A DNA stretch of 64,000 nt from Oceanobacillus indicireducens (lineage in GTDB: Bacteria; Bacillota; Bacilli; Bacillales; Amphibacillaceae), in contig NZ_BMOS01000020.1 of NCBI RefSeq assembly GCF_014647195.1, forward strand, positions 1 through 64,000. The letters run 5' to 3'. A program made the position numbers and the translations under genes. This document shows, one piece after another, positions 54,485-63,704 of the stretch. A model generated the notes under the pieces. That model searched no databases. It was not told the DNA's origin and worked only from the letters and a program-made list of their open reading frames with translations. Within the stretch, counting starts at the first letter, position 1. Each line of letters opens with the position of its first letter.

Positions 54485-55141
54485 TTAATTCCTAATCTCA
54501 ACCCCGCCCAGAATCGTCAAGCAGTTGATTTTTAATACGGAAACTTCCTCTTTTTCTCTTCTGACTCTTGTCTTATCCTCCCAACCACCAAGGATAGGCA
54601 TTCCAGATATTTCAACCTGGACATTGTCTGGAACCTTCATTTCCACCCCACCTAGCACCGTCGTTAAATCAAGAGAAGCTCCATCCATAATAACCGCATC
54701 ACGGAGATCTATTTCCGCTCCGCCTATAATTGCCGTCACAGACCCACCTTGAAAGGTTTGGGATTGACTATTAATCTCTGCACCGGAAAATAGCACGAAT
54801 GTGTCTAAATCACTTTCCGTATGGAAGCTTTTTTCTCGTTTGACCCTTGTAAAGAGAATGACAATACCGAGAGCAATAAAAATAATCGGCCAAATGTAAA
54901 CTTTTAAATTCAAATTCAACCATTGATTCACGAGAAATAAAAGACCGACCAATAAGAACAATAGACCTGAACTTGCTGACGAATGCTTCCGATTGATCAG
55001 CTGAACGACGCCGATGATGATTAAAATAAACGGCCACCAATTAGAGAATAACTGCGGTAAATCAATGATATCCGCTTGATGCAGAAGAAAACCTAGACCA
55101 AATAAGAGAAACAGCATACCTAACCAGATTCTTCCCGACAT
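54485..55141 (-). CDS. LiaF-like membrane protein
   Basis: About 218 residues: four membrane helices in two pairs (about 4-55 and 60-100) followed by a cytosolic or surface beta-solenoid domain (about 115-218) of the cell-wall-active antibiotics response (LiaF C-terminal) type, with repeats such as FSGAEINSQSQTF, AIIGGAEIDLRDAVI, TVLGGVEMKVPDNV and ILGGVEIRN. LiaF inhibits the LiaRS stress system in Bacillus, but no liaR or liaS lies here, so it may be one of the related proteins of unknown role. ATG at 55141 has GGAAGGAGGT in front; an earlier Met lies before that site. Confidence 0.83.
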   Translation of the reverse strand: MSGRIWLGMLFLLFGLGFLLHQADIIDLPQLFSNWWPFILIIIGVVQLINRKHSSASSGLLFLLVGLLFLVNQWLNLNLKVYIWPIIFIALGIVILFTRVKREKSFHTESDLDTFVLFSGAEINSQSQTFQGGSVTAIIGGAEIDLRDAVIMDGASLDLTTVLGGVEMKVPDNVQVEISGMPILGGWEDKTRVRREKEEVSVLKINCLTILGGVEIRN

Positions 55142-55343
55142 GACATACCTCCTTCCATTACCGTACACAATGATATAATTCGGATTGATTACAGTATTTT
55201 AGATTTTTTGTCCATCTTCCTACTCATAATACGTATCAAACAGATTGTTTATGTTTCCTGCACACTCCCAACTTGCTTTAGCTTTCTCCCACAATATCCC
55301 CAATTTTACCATCATGAAGTTCCTTTTCAACCTTTGAGAATTT

Positions 55344-57641
55344 TTATTCCTCATCTAATACAAATGGTGTAAATGCATGGTAGATTATATCGATATCCTT
55401 ATATTTCTCACGAATCCTTTTTCCATCTCCTTCTGTTATTGACTCATCAGGAACTGCTTCAGGATCTGTTAAACTATGATAAGATGGATTCTCACTCGTG
55501 TCCCTTTCATACCCAGCTTTCCATTGTTTCGTTCCATCATCATTTAACTCATAAAACATATATTGAATCATAGAACCGGCACGTACAGATGAATCCGTAC
55601 GAATTGTTCCATCTTTATAAATGTTTATATTCGTACGGATTGCATTTTCAAAGACCTTAACGGGTTCTTTATCTTGCAAGGCATATATCTCACAAATCTC
55701 TGCTCTTACATCATCGCGGTAAACACCTAACACTAATTCCGGGAGACCATCGCCATTTATGTCCCTTAACTCATACCCATAATCAGATGAAAGGGGCTGA
55801 GGTTCATAATGGAGAGGCCCTAAATCTAACTTGTCCAATTCACTCTGTTCCCACTCCTCACGAATAGCTGTACGATAAGTTTCTATCAGCTTGTTATAAT
55901 AAGGATATTCATTCAAATAGGTTTCGATCACTGAGCTATTATGAGGATGTTCCTTTAAAAATGCAGTCATATTCAACATTGGATAAGATTGCTTCTTATA
56001 TTCGCTGTCTTCTATCTTCACGTTATCTTTTACATCCTCTTCTGCACTATCCAACAAGAGTTCCTTTACATCACCTGCTTCCATATCAGGATTATAAGAC
56101 CATACAAGCGCTGCTGCCCCAGATACCATAGGTGCCGCATAAGATGTTCCACGTACCGGTTCCTCATCCTCTTTGCTTGGATCGTCATATAATTCGCTAG
56201 CAGGTGCTACGATATCTATCACATCGCCATAACTAGCCCATTCAGGTGATTGGTAGCCATCCTTATCTTCTGTTTGTTCGGCTCCTCCTACAATGATAAT
56301 ATGGTTTAAAAATTCCTCGATATCTTCTAACTCATCTACTGCCAAAGCGGACGCTCGGGTATATGTAACCTTATTAATATTCGTAAATATACCAGTATAC
56401 TTTGCTTCTAAGGACGTATCCCATTCCTCTTCGTCTGTTCGACTATAACCGTTACCAGCACTCTGTATTATCAAAAATTCACCGTTTTTTTCAGATTTCA
56501 AAAGTTCATCTAAGGCTATAATCAGTTGTACGGAAACCTCATCATTTGAATTCTTGTGTGCGTCCAAATATTTGTCATATCCGTCATCTTGTTCAGCATC
56601 ATCCTGAAAGAATCTTTTAATCCCATTTTCTACTTTATTCCTCTTTACCTTACTCATAGGTGGATTACCCCATGAATTATTAATAACCTTCACATCGGAA
56701 ACCTTCGTATCGCCACCGTCTTGAATATCATTTATATGGCAAATAAGTTCCGCTTCAGACATGCTTCCAATACTGGCTTCAATATTGTCAGCAATTTCAT
56801 CTTCAGATATATCTCCCATACTAGTAAATTTTATTTCTGCAATTGGTTCCGCAACACCACGGATTGTTTCAGCATTCTTATCTGCCGCTATTGTTTTCGT
56901 AACTAAATTTGCATGTCTCTTATACTTTGCACCTTCTGCATTCTTCACTATATTAACGCTACTTTTGTCAATGGTACTGTCATCGATATCATTACCCTTT
57001 TTACCCAATTTCCCACTTTCTAACACAGCAACTTCCACCTGTTTAAATTCGCCTTTATGATTATCCATATAATACCAAGCAGAATATGCATTAATTGCTT
57101 CAGCCCACCAATTAACCCCGTCTGGATTAACTTCATCGACTTTCCTTGAATCCATCTGCCCGCCATTCCCACTCAAATCCGAAACAAATGATGGTGTTGA
57201 CGAACCTGCATACTTCACCAATTCATCACTCTTCAAGCGATCCACAAGTTGATTTAGTTCCTTTAATGACTCCTCTTCCACTTGAATCTGAAGCATATTA
57301 ACCGAACCTTGTATCTTTCCAACTACATGGCCGTCCACTACATTAGCAAGTTCTTCCGCTTGCTCGTCCGATACTTCCGAAACGAGATAAAGATTCAATA
57401 GATTTTCGTAATAGAAAACTGCTTCTTCGCTGTCGTACCCAATCTCCTCATTAGTAGGGGTGTAAACAAAATCTCCATTCTCATAAGTAATTGTCTCATC
57501 TTGATTTTCTTCTTCTGACTCCTCTTCCACGTACGCATCCTTTGACTGGTCGTTATTTTTACCTTTCAAAAGAAAAGCGCCACTAATAAGGATTATGGCA
57601 ATCAAAACGATAGATAATAACGTGGTTTGACTTTTTTTCAT
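55344..57641 (-). CDS. Membrane-anchored subtilisin-family (S8) protein with Glu in place of catalytic Asp
   Basis: An exported 765-residue protein with an N-terminal anchor helix (8-26), an acidic linker and a propeptide-like region (about 75-150). The S8 domain follows (about 165-560). The His region is reduced to KRHANLVTKTIAA (His243, usually HGTHVAGTIAA), the oxyanion Asn397 is in IIQSAGNG, and the nucleophile Ser500 is in RGTSYAAPMVSGAAAL. The strand that normally carries DTG reads VAVLESG, placing Glu208 where Asp is expected. The C-terminal part (about 600-765) has DINGDGLPELVLG, a calcium-binding FG-GAP-like loop. GGAGGTATG precedes the ATG. Substrate unknown; activity may be reduced. 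Confidence 0.8.
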   Translation of the reverse strand: MKKSQTTLLSIVLIAIILISGAFLLKGKNNDQSKDAYVEEESEEENQDETITYENGDFVYTPTNEEIGYDSEEAVFYYENLLNLYLVSEVSDEQAEELANVVDGHVVGKIQGSVNMLQIQVEEESLKELNQLVDRLKSDELVKYAGSSTPSFVSDLSGNGGQMDSRKVDEVNPDGVNWWAEAINAYSAWYYMDNHKGEFKQVEVAVLESGKLGKKGNDIDDSTIDKSSVNIVKNAEGAKYKRHANLVTKTIAADKNAETIRGVAEPIAEIKFTSMGDISEDEIADNIEASIGSMSEAELICHINDIQDGGDTKVSDVKVINNSWGNPPMSKVKRNKVENGIKRFFQDDAEQDDGYDKYLDAHKNSNDEVSVQLIIALDELLKSEKNGEFLIIQSAGNGYSRTDEEEWDTSLEAKYTGIFTNINKVTYTRASALAVDELEDIEEFLNHIIIVGGAEQTEDKDGYQSPEWASYGDVIDIVAPASELYDDPSKEDEEPVRGTSYAAPMVSGAAALVWSYNPDMEAGDVKELLLDSAEEDVKDNVKIEDSEYKKQSYPMLNMTAFLKEHPHNSSVIETYLNEYPYYNKLIETYRTAIREEWEQSELDKLDLGPLHYEPQPLSSDYGYELRDINGDGLPELVLGVYRDDVRAEICEIYALQDKEPVKVFENAIRTNINIYKDGTIRTDSSVRAGSMIQYMFYELNDDGTKQWKAGYERDTSENPSYHSLTDPEAVPDESITEGDGKRIREKYKDIDIIYHAFTPFVLDEE

Positions 57642-58099
57642 TACGACATACCTCCTCGTAAAACCCTTTCTAAGATTAAAAACATTTCATTTGTGCCTTG
57701 TTAATTTTGCTTATTTGAAACTAGTATGTCAATATTTTTAAGCAGAAAGACCACAATTGTTGTATTGACATATGCTTAAAAGCTGGACAAAAACAGTTGA
57801 GGAGCTTTAATCACTTGAAGAGCTGAATTCGAGTTCGTTCGGGCGATTAGAGAGGCTTTAATCTACCGAAAAAGCTAGATTGGAGTTTGTTCGTGTGATT
57901 AGAAGGGTTTTAATCTACCGAGGAATCTGGCTTAAAGTTCGTTCAGGCGATTAGAGAGGCACAGATTTTAATCAACATCTGAAACACTTACCTTATTCAC
58001 TTACGCACAGTGAAGCCATTTTTACTACATAATTACAAAATTGTCATATCCTCCTTCCTGTTTATGATAAAATAGTACTAAAAGAAAAGGGTGATGAGG
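57642..58099. other. Intergenic region containing tandem repeats
   Basis: No gene is supported. An inverted pair, TATGTCAATA (57725-57734) with TATTGACATA (57761-57770), lies upstream of the repeat array. The remaining DNA holds the imperfect three-copy repeat and the promoter of the NERD-helicase gene. Confidence 0.5.
57804..57962. repeat. Three-copy imperfect 51-52-bp tandem repeat
   Basis: Units begin with G(C/T)TTTAATC at 57804, 57855 and 57907. Each contains AG(C/T)T..GAGTT(C/T)GTTC and ends with GATTAGA(G/A)(A/G)GG. TTTAATC and GATTAGA at the unit ends can pair, so each unit is a potential hairpin. The period is close to that of the 44017 array, though the sequences are different. Confidence 0.75.
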
Positions 58100-60016
58100 A
58101 TGGCAATTTGTGTCCCTGAAACGATACGGCGCACAGCAACGGCTGGTGAGCGGATTATGTTTCATACGCTAAAAAGATATTTACCAGATGATTATATCGT
58201 GTACTATGAACCAGATATTAAGGGCGTTCGACCTGACTTTGTCATTATCGCCCCGGATATAGGACTTATCGTACTTGAAGTGAAAGACATACTGAAATCT
58301 ACTTTAATTTCACTCAATCAGGATGAGTGGGAACTACATACGACAAACGGTGAACAAACAACGATCATTAATCCAGTTTTACAAGCAAAGAACAATATGT
58401 TTCATATCTCCAATCAGTTAAAGCGCGATACAAACCTAATTAACCATGAAGGAAAGTATAAATACAGGCTAAAGTTCCCTTGTGGATACGGGGCAGTTTT
58501 TACAAGAATGTATCAGAAAGATTTTATAAAAGAAAATCTTTATCACGTCGTCCCACCTGAGCTATCACTCACACGTGACGAGATTGATCCAGACCATGAA
58601 AACTTTGACGAAGAGATTTTAATAGAAAAAATTTGCAATATGTTTACGGTTCCATTTCGGCTGAGAGAAGCATTAACCTATGAAGATGTAAATGCTATTC
58701 GTTATCACCTTTTCCCTGAAGTACGTATTAGTGCTGAATTTAAACATTCCATCCCGCATCAGAATCAATTACTATTGTCATTACGGGATATTAAAACAAT
58801 GGACCTGCATCAGGAAAATTTAGCAAAACAACTCGGAGATAAAAACAGGTTAATCCGCGGAGTTGCGGGTAGCGGGAAGACATTAATTCTTGTCAGTCGG
58901 GCAAAGTTACTAGCAAAAGAACACCCAGATTGGAAGGTTCTTATTCTCTGTTACAATATCTCTCTCGCGCAAAGTATCCGTCAAATGCTTACATTTATGT
59001 TTGAAGAGCAAATGGATATATTTGATTTAGAAGAGGACGGAGAAGAGCAGCCAAATCAACGGCATAATATTGAAGTTTACAATTTCCATGCTTGGTTGAC
59101 TCATGAGTTAAAATTGAAAGAATCCATCGTTCCTGCCATAAACCAAAAAGTAAAAGAAAAAGAAGTTATCCTGCCCCAATATGATGCAATCCTCATTGAC
59201 GAGGGACAAGATTTCGAACCAGAGTGGTTACAGCTTGTAAGTAATCTATTGAATCCCGAAACGAAATCGTTGCTCCTTGTAGAAGACAGGGCACAGGATA
59301 TTTATAAGCGCAAACGAAGCTATATCCAAGATACAGGCTTAGATTTTCGAGGGAGATCCAAGATTCTTAACATCAATTACCGGAACACTTCCCAAATCGT
59401 AACGTTCGCTTGGGACTTTTATCAGCATCATTCCGCACTCAAAAATAAAGTAAAAGAAAAACAATTTGAAGGTGAAATCATTGCACCGAAGAGCACATTA
59501 AGAAAAGGACCAGAACCAGCAATTATTAAAAGAAAGAGCTTCAAAGAAGAGATAAACTTCATTGTAAAGATAATGCAAAAGCTGCATACGGAGAAAAATG
59601 TTCCTTATGATGAAATGGTTATCCTCTACCGCGTCAAGAGGGACCGTACAACAAATTATATCGATATGATCGCCTACCTGTTGAAGCATGCCGATATTCC
59701 TTATTACTGGATAACGGAAAGCTCGGAAACAAAACATCAATATGAAAAAGATGACGGTAAAGTGAAAATCAGTACAATCGATTCAAGTAAAGGGCTCGAT
59801 TTTCAAGCTGTTTTCATTGTAAATGTAGACAATATGCCATTCGCGCTGGAAGAAGATAAAGAACGTGAGGCATCCTTGTTATATATTGCAATGACTCGAG
59901 CGCAAAATTATTTAACTGTTAGTTATTCGGATGAATCGGAATTTACTGGTTACTTTAATCGGGTGTTAGAAGAGAGAGAAGAAACGAAGAAGGTCTCGCG
60001 ATTGGATATACAGTAA
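58100..60016 (+). CDS. NERD-domain helicase (UvrD-like, superfamily 1)
   Basis: About 638 residues. The N-terminal NERD domain (about 12-130) is nuclease-related, with GVRPDFVIIAPDIGLIVLEVKD as its DxxD/ExK-like core. The helicase follows: Walker A RGVAGSGKTLILVSRAK (about 250), Walker B-like LIDEGQDFEPEW (about 370), motif IV-like ILNINYRNTSQIV, motif V TIDSSKGLDFQAVF and motif VI LLYIAMTRAQNYL. Such proteins probably unwind or process DNA in repair or defence. ATG at 58100 has AAAGGG at correct spacing; the GTG at 58091 does not. A strong terminator follows. It lies a short way from a restriction locus. Confidence 0.9.
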   Translation: MAICVPETIRRTATAGERIMFHTLKRYLPDDYIVYYEPDIKGVRPDFVIIAPDIGLIVLEVKDILKSTLISLNQDEWELHTTNGEQTTIINPVLQAKNNMFHISNQLKRDTNLINHEGKYKYRLKFPCGYGAVFTRMYQKDFIKENLYHVVPPELSLTRDEIDPDHENFDEEILIEKICNMFTVPFRLREALTYEDVNAIRYHLFPEVRISAEFKHSIPHQNQLLLSLRDIKTMDLHQENLAKQLGDKNRLIRGVAGSGKTLILVSRAKLLAKEHPDWKVLILCYNISLAQSIRQMLTFMFEEQMDIFDLEEDGEEQPNQRHNIEVYNFHAWLTHELKLKESIVPAINQKVKEKEVILPQYDAILIDEGQDFEPEWLQLVSNLLNPETKSLLLVEDRAQDIYKRKRSYIQDTGLDFRGRSKILNINYRNTSQIVTFAWDFYQHHSALKNKVKEKQFEGEIIAPKSTLRKGPEPAIIKRKSFKEEINFIVKIMQKLHTEKNVPYDEMVILYRVKRDRTTNYIDMIAYLLKHADIPYYWITESSETKHQYEKDDGKVKISTIDSSKGLDFQAVFIVNVDNMPFALEEDKEREASLLYIAMTRAQNYLTVSYSDESEFTGYFNRVLEEREETKKVSRLDIQ

Positions 60017-60083
60017 TTTAATAAGTAAGTTTTTGAATATAGGGGTTAAGGTCTCCTGTTTGCAACTTAATTGAAATCACTTG

Positions 60084-60128
60084 CGAAACACTTAGCTCAG
60101 CTAGTAGCTAAGTGTTTCGTTTTTTCTT
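60084..60128 (+). terminator. Strong intrinsic terminator after the NERD-helicase
   Basis: CGAAACACTTAGCT (60084-60097) pairs with AGCTAAGTGTTTCG (60106-60119), followed by TTTTTTC. The stretch from here to 60308 holds no gene I can see. Confidence 0.88.
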
Positions 60129-60308
60129 TATTTATGATAGAGGGCTCACTAAGAATGGACTCAGCACATAAATATTGGGCGTTGGTACAAATTATTAAAC
60201 ATCGCTCTTTACCTAAACTACTCCTTTAGTGGAAAGTTGGGTTTAGTCCCTCCCTCTTCTTCTAAAGGGGTAAAGGAATAAACAATTTTAGATGACTTAT
60301 TTTATTGT

Positions 60309-60548
60309 TCAACTGATAACCTCTTGTTTATGCGCCATGAAGTCATCGAGCACTTCATCCTTCTCTCGCTTGGGTACATCAAAATGGTCAAGTGTTTCAG
60401 CTAAAAGGTTACCGGCAGCATCAAACTCTTCCTCTGTAAGCTTCATATCATAATGTGTCGGTTCTAAATCCAGAGAATCCCGGTTAGGCTCTATACTGAC
60501 GTAACGATGAGGACCACCTGCTTTTTCACAAACCCATAAGGTAGTCAA
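60309..60548 (-). pseudogene. Fragment of a group 1 truncated hemoglobin
   Basis: The 79 codons end in EEEFDAAGNLLAETLDHFD and VPKREKDEVLDDFM, matching the C-terminal two helices of group 1 truncated hemoglobins. The preceding KAGGPHRYV fits their GGPxxYTG turn, with a possible proximal His in LEPTHYDMKL. The N-terminal helices and the usual TGRDMxxAH segment are missing or altered, the frame opens with TTG without a ribosome site, and an in-frame TGA lies just upstream. I read it as a decayed globin gene. Confidence 0.45.
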
Positions 60549-60576
60549 AACCTTGAAACCTGCTCCGCGTCAACTT

Positions 60577-60756
60577 CTATTTGCATACCAGTCCTTCAGA
60601 AAAGACATTTATCAAAAGGTTTATTTTCTCAATGAAAGAATAACTTATATTACTTTCAGGGGAAGACACGAAACCCAACCATCCATTCTCTTTCCCAAAC
60701 ACCAACTCCACTGTTCTCGTCTGTCCATTCCTGTGCATGGAAATAATCACTTCCAT
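60577..60756 (-). CDS. Possible small protein, unknown
   Basis: A 59-codon frame from ATG with mixed polar and hydrophobic content (MEVIISMHRNGQTRTVELVF, KENGWLGFVSS, SYSFIEKINLLINVF). It has no convincing ribosome binding site and no recognised family. It sits just upstream of the globin fragment, in the same orientation, within a stretch of apparent decay. It may be a remnant rather than a gene. Confidence 0.25.
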   Translation of the reverse strand: MEVIISMHRNGQTRTVELVFGKENGWLGFVSSPESNISYSFIEKINLLINVFSEGLVCK

Positions 60757-60988
60757 TGATAGATGTCTCTTTAAAAATATGCACTATGTTGAATAATTAC
60801 TACCAGTTGACCCAGTCGTAAATAGCCAAATAACTTGCAAATATTTAACTTAATATATATTATTGTCTTAACATTCTCTTTACCTGCTATCTCTTCTTAT
60901 CCTCGAATATACAATTTTCTTTCTCTTCTCTATCCGTCATCTAGAGATTCCATTTTTCAAATTCAAAAAACTTTGAGGTGATAATATC

Positions 60989-61621
60989 ATTAATAGCATT
61001 TTGTCTTATCCTACTAGAGGACATTATGGGAATTTTAGTTATCGTGGGAATTGCTCTGGTTATTTAATTAAGGATATTTTAAATTACTACAGACCACGTA
61101 ATTTCTTAGAGTGTTTTGCCGGAAGTGGAACAGGCTTTGATGTAGCAAGAGAATTAGGATATACCAACAGTATCCATCTAGACCTCAATGACCGGTTTGG
61201 TAACTTTAATCTATTAACGGATGAATTACCAAAAGGTGCAGACCTCGTATTTAGCCACCCTCCCTATTGGGACATAATTCAGTATTCAGGAAAAGATAAT
61301 ATGTGGGGAAAAGAACCACATAAAGATGATTTATCACACATTCGTGACTATGAAGAATTTATACAAAAGCTCAATTTAATTAACAAAAAAGTCTATGGAA
61401 GTTTAAACACTGGTGGTAGACATGTAATTCTCATTGGTGATGTCAGGAAAAAGGGAAAGTATTATTCAATAATTAAGGACATGACATGGTACGGGGAATT
61501 AGAGGCACATTTAATAAAAGCCCAGCACAATACAAGAGGTCAAAGTAAAAAATATACTCGCTACAATTTCATCCCTATAGCCCATGAACATATAATGGTT
61601 TTTGTTAAGCCACATGTTTAA
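60989..61621 (+). CDS. Small DNA methyltransferase with SHPPYW motif; probable ATT start
   Basis: A SAM-dependent methyltransferase of about 210 residues. The SAM motif is NFLECFAGSGTGFDVARELG, motif IV is VFSHPPYWDIIQYSG (usually DPPY or SPPY), and the N-terminus has SYPTRGHYGNFSYRGNCSG, which I recall from phage- and island-borne DNA methylases. The TTG at 61001 has no ribosome site at proper distance, whereas GAGGTG (60975-60980) lies eight bases before an in-frame ATT at 60989, giving the expected start NSILSYP. It lies 170 bases before the two-domain adenine methyltransferase and may belong to the same restriction locus. Its modified base is uncertain. Confidence 0.75.
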   Translation: MNSILSYPTRGHYGNFSYRGNCSGYLIKDILNYYRPRNFLECFAGSGTGFDVARELGYTNSIHLDLNDRFGNFNLLTDELPKGADLVFSHPPYWDIIQYSGKDNMWGKEPHKDDLSHIRDYEEFIQKLNLINKKVYGSLNTGGRHVILIGDVRKKGKYYSIIKDMTWYGELEAHLIKAQHNTRGQSKKYTRYNFIPIAHEHIMVFVKPHV

Positions 61622-61790
61622 GTTTGAGAAACCTCAGTATCTCTCTCCATTCCATCAATTTAAATCCTAATTCTATTATCAGCCATCGACATTCCAAAGA
61701 TAAAAGCTCCTTACAAGAGTTTCCGTTTCGATTAAGTTGATCTTCAGTTATAATAAAGAAAGAGTGTAATGATATGAGGATGATTAAAAG

Positions 61791-63686
61791 ATGCGACAAG
61801 AGAAATTATTTGAAGAAAGTAAATATATAAAACCACGCCCAGTTCTAAAATGGGCTGGTGGTAAGACCCAAATGCTAGATATACTAGTTCCAAATTCTCC
61901 AAAAAAGTATAATAAATATATTGAGCCTTTTGTAGGTGGTGGGGCTTTATTTTTTGAACTCTCACCGGAGGACGGGATCATAGCAGACTCAAATCCAGAT
62001 ATAATAAATTTATATGAAATTATTGCGGAAGACGTTGATGGACTCATCGATATACTTAAAGAAATGAAAAATGAAGAGGAATTTTACTATACAATCAGAG
62101 CAACAGATCCTACAACACTAACAAAAACTGAGAGTGCCGCAAGAACATTATACTTGAATAGGACTTGCTATAATGGTTTATATCGTGTAAATAAAAAAGG
62201 GCAATTTAACGTCCCGTTTGGAAAATATAAAAACCCTAAAATATGTGATGAGGAGAATCTTAGGGCAGCAAGTAGAGTATTAAAAAGTACAAAGATTATT
62301 CATAGTGATTATATAGACGTACTTCGTAAATATGCAGAGCCAGGAGATTTTGTGTTTTTAGATCCTCCGTATATCCCTATATCACAGTATTCGGATTTTA
62401 AGCGATATACTAAAGAGCAGTTTGACGAAGAAGATCAGAAAGTTTTAGCAGAAGAAGTTAAGAGGCTACGAGATATAGGATGTCATGTTCTTTTGACAAA
62501 TTCAAACCACCCATTAGTTCATGAATTATATAAAGAATTTGAAATTAGTGTGCATCAAACAAAAAGAAATATAAATAGCAAAGCTTCAAAAAGAATAGGG
62601 GAAGATGTACTCGTAAAGGCTGAACCATTTAAGAGAAGAATAATAGGAGAGCCAAAAGAAATTTCCAAGGAAATGGAAAAATTTCCTCCAACTAGGTTTA
62701 TGGGAAGTAAAGAAAAGCTACTAGGTTATATATGGGGAATAGCATCACAATTCAAATTCGAGAGTGTGCTTGATCTGTTTAGTGGCAGTGGGGTAGTTAG
62801 CTATATGTTTAAAACACAAAACAAACAGGTACTTAGCAACGACTACATGTCTTTTTCTTCAAACATAACAAAAGCTTTGGTGGAAAATAATCATGTTGTC
62901 CTAGATGAAAAAGACATAGAAATAGTTTTTGATGAAACCACATTAACTGATAACTTTGTATCTACAACCTTCCAGGGTTTATATTTCAATGATGAAGATA
63001 ATGCCTTTATAGATTTAGTTCGTGCCAATCTAGATAAGTTAGAAAATGATATAAAACAATCACTTGTTTTAGCAGCGTTAGTTCGTGCCTGTTTAAAAAA
63101 GAGACCTAGAGGAATTTTCACCTATACTGGTAACCGCTATAACGATGGAAGGAGAGATCTCACATTATCACTAAAAGAACAATTTTTAGAAGCAGTTGAA
63201 GCGATTAATGGAGCAGTATTTGATAATGGAAAAGAAAATATTTCTCGAAATGAAGATTCACTCTCAACAGAACTGAGTGCTGACTTAGTCTATATTGATC
63301 CACCTTATTACAGCCCTCTGAGTGATAATGAATATGTTAGGAGATATCATTTTGTAGAAGGATTAGTAAAGAACTGGAAAAACGTAGAAATGCAATGGAA
63401 TACAAAAACAAAAAAGTTTAAAAATTACCCTACTCCATTTAGTACTCTAGAAGGTGCATATAAAGCCTTTGATAGGCTATTTGAACGACATCAAAATAGC
63501 ATATTGATAGTATCATATTCATCCAATTCATTACCTACAAAAGAGGAAATGTTAGCAATCATGACAAAGTATAAAAAAAATGTTGATGTTGTTTCTGTTA
63601 ATCATAAATACTCTTTTGGAAATCAGGGACATAAAGTTGGGAATAATAAAAATACTGTTGAAGAATATTTATTTGTTGGATATTAA
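61791..63686 (+). CDS. Two-domain D12-class adenine DNA methyltransferase (M.FokI layout)
   Basis: A 631-residue fusion of two N6-adenine methyltransferases. Domain 1 (about 15-285) is Dam-like: KWAGGKTQML, EPFVGGGALFF, TLYLNRTCYNGLYRVN and catalytic FLDPPYIPISQY (about 190). Domain 2 (about 300-631) has RFMGSKEKLLGYIWG, LDLFSGSGVVSYMFK, CLKKRPRGIFTYTG and catalytic YIDPPYYSPLSDNEYV (about 500). Two catalytic sites in one chain are typical of enzymes guarding asymmetric type IIS targets, one strand per domain, as in M.FokI. The following gene is an AlwI-like endonuclease. No strong ribosome site is visible; GAGGATGATTAAAAG is the best upstream match to the ATG at 61791. Confidence 0.92.
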   Translation: MRQEKLFEESKYIKPRPVLKWAGGKTQMLDILVPNSPKKYNKYIEPFVGGGALFFELSPEDGIIADSNPDIINLYEIIAEDVDGLIDILKEMKNEEEFYYTIRATDPTTLTKTESAARTLYLNRTCYNGLYRVNKKGQFNVPFGKYKNPKICDEENLRAASRVLKSTKIIHSDYIDVLRKYAEPGDFVFLDPPYIPISQYSDFKRYTKEQFDEEDQKVLAEEVKRLRDIGCHVLLTNSNHPLVHELYKEFEISVHQTKRNINSKASKRIGEDVLVKAEPFKRRIIGEPKEISKEMEKFPPTRFMGSKEKLLGYIWGIASQFKFESVLDLFSGSGVVSYMFKTQNKQVLSNDYMSFSSNITKALVENNHVVLDEKDIEIVFDETTLTDNFVSTTFQGLYFNDEDNAFIDLVRANLDKLENDIKQSLVLAALVRACLKKRPRGIFTYTGNRYNDGRRDLTLSLKEQFLEAVEAINGAVFDNGKENISRNEDSLSTELSADLVYIDPPYYSPLSDNEYVRRYHFVEGLVKNWKNVEMQWNTKTKKFKNYPTPFSTLEGAYKAFDRLFERHQNSILIVSYSSNSLPTKEEMLAIMTKYKKNVDVVSVNHKYSFGNQGHKVGNNKNTVEEYLFVGY

Positions 63687-63704
63687 TGATGAGGTGAGAA
63701 ATAA

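Noticed and set aside
57804-57962. T-box or other known riboswitch in the repeat array
   Set aside because: No conserved T-box, specifier or aptamer core is visible; the structure is explained by repetition.
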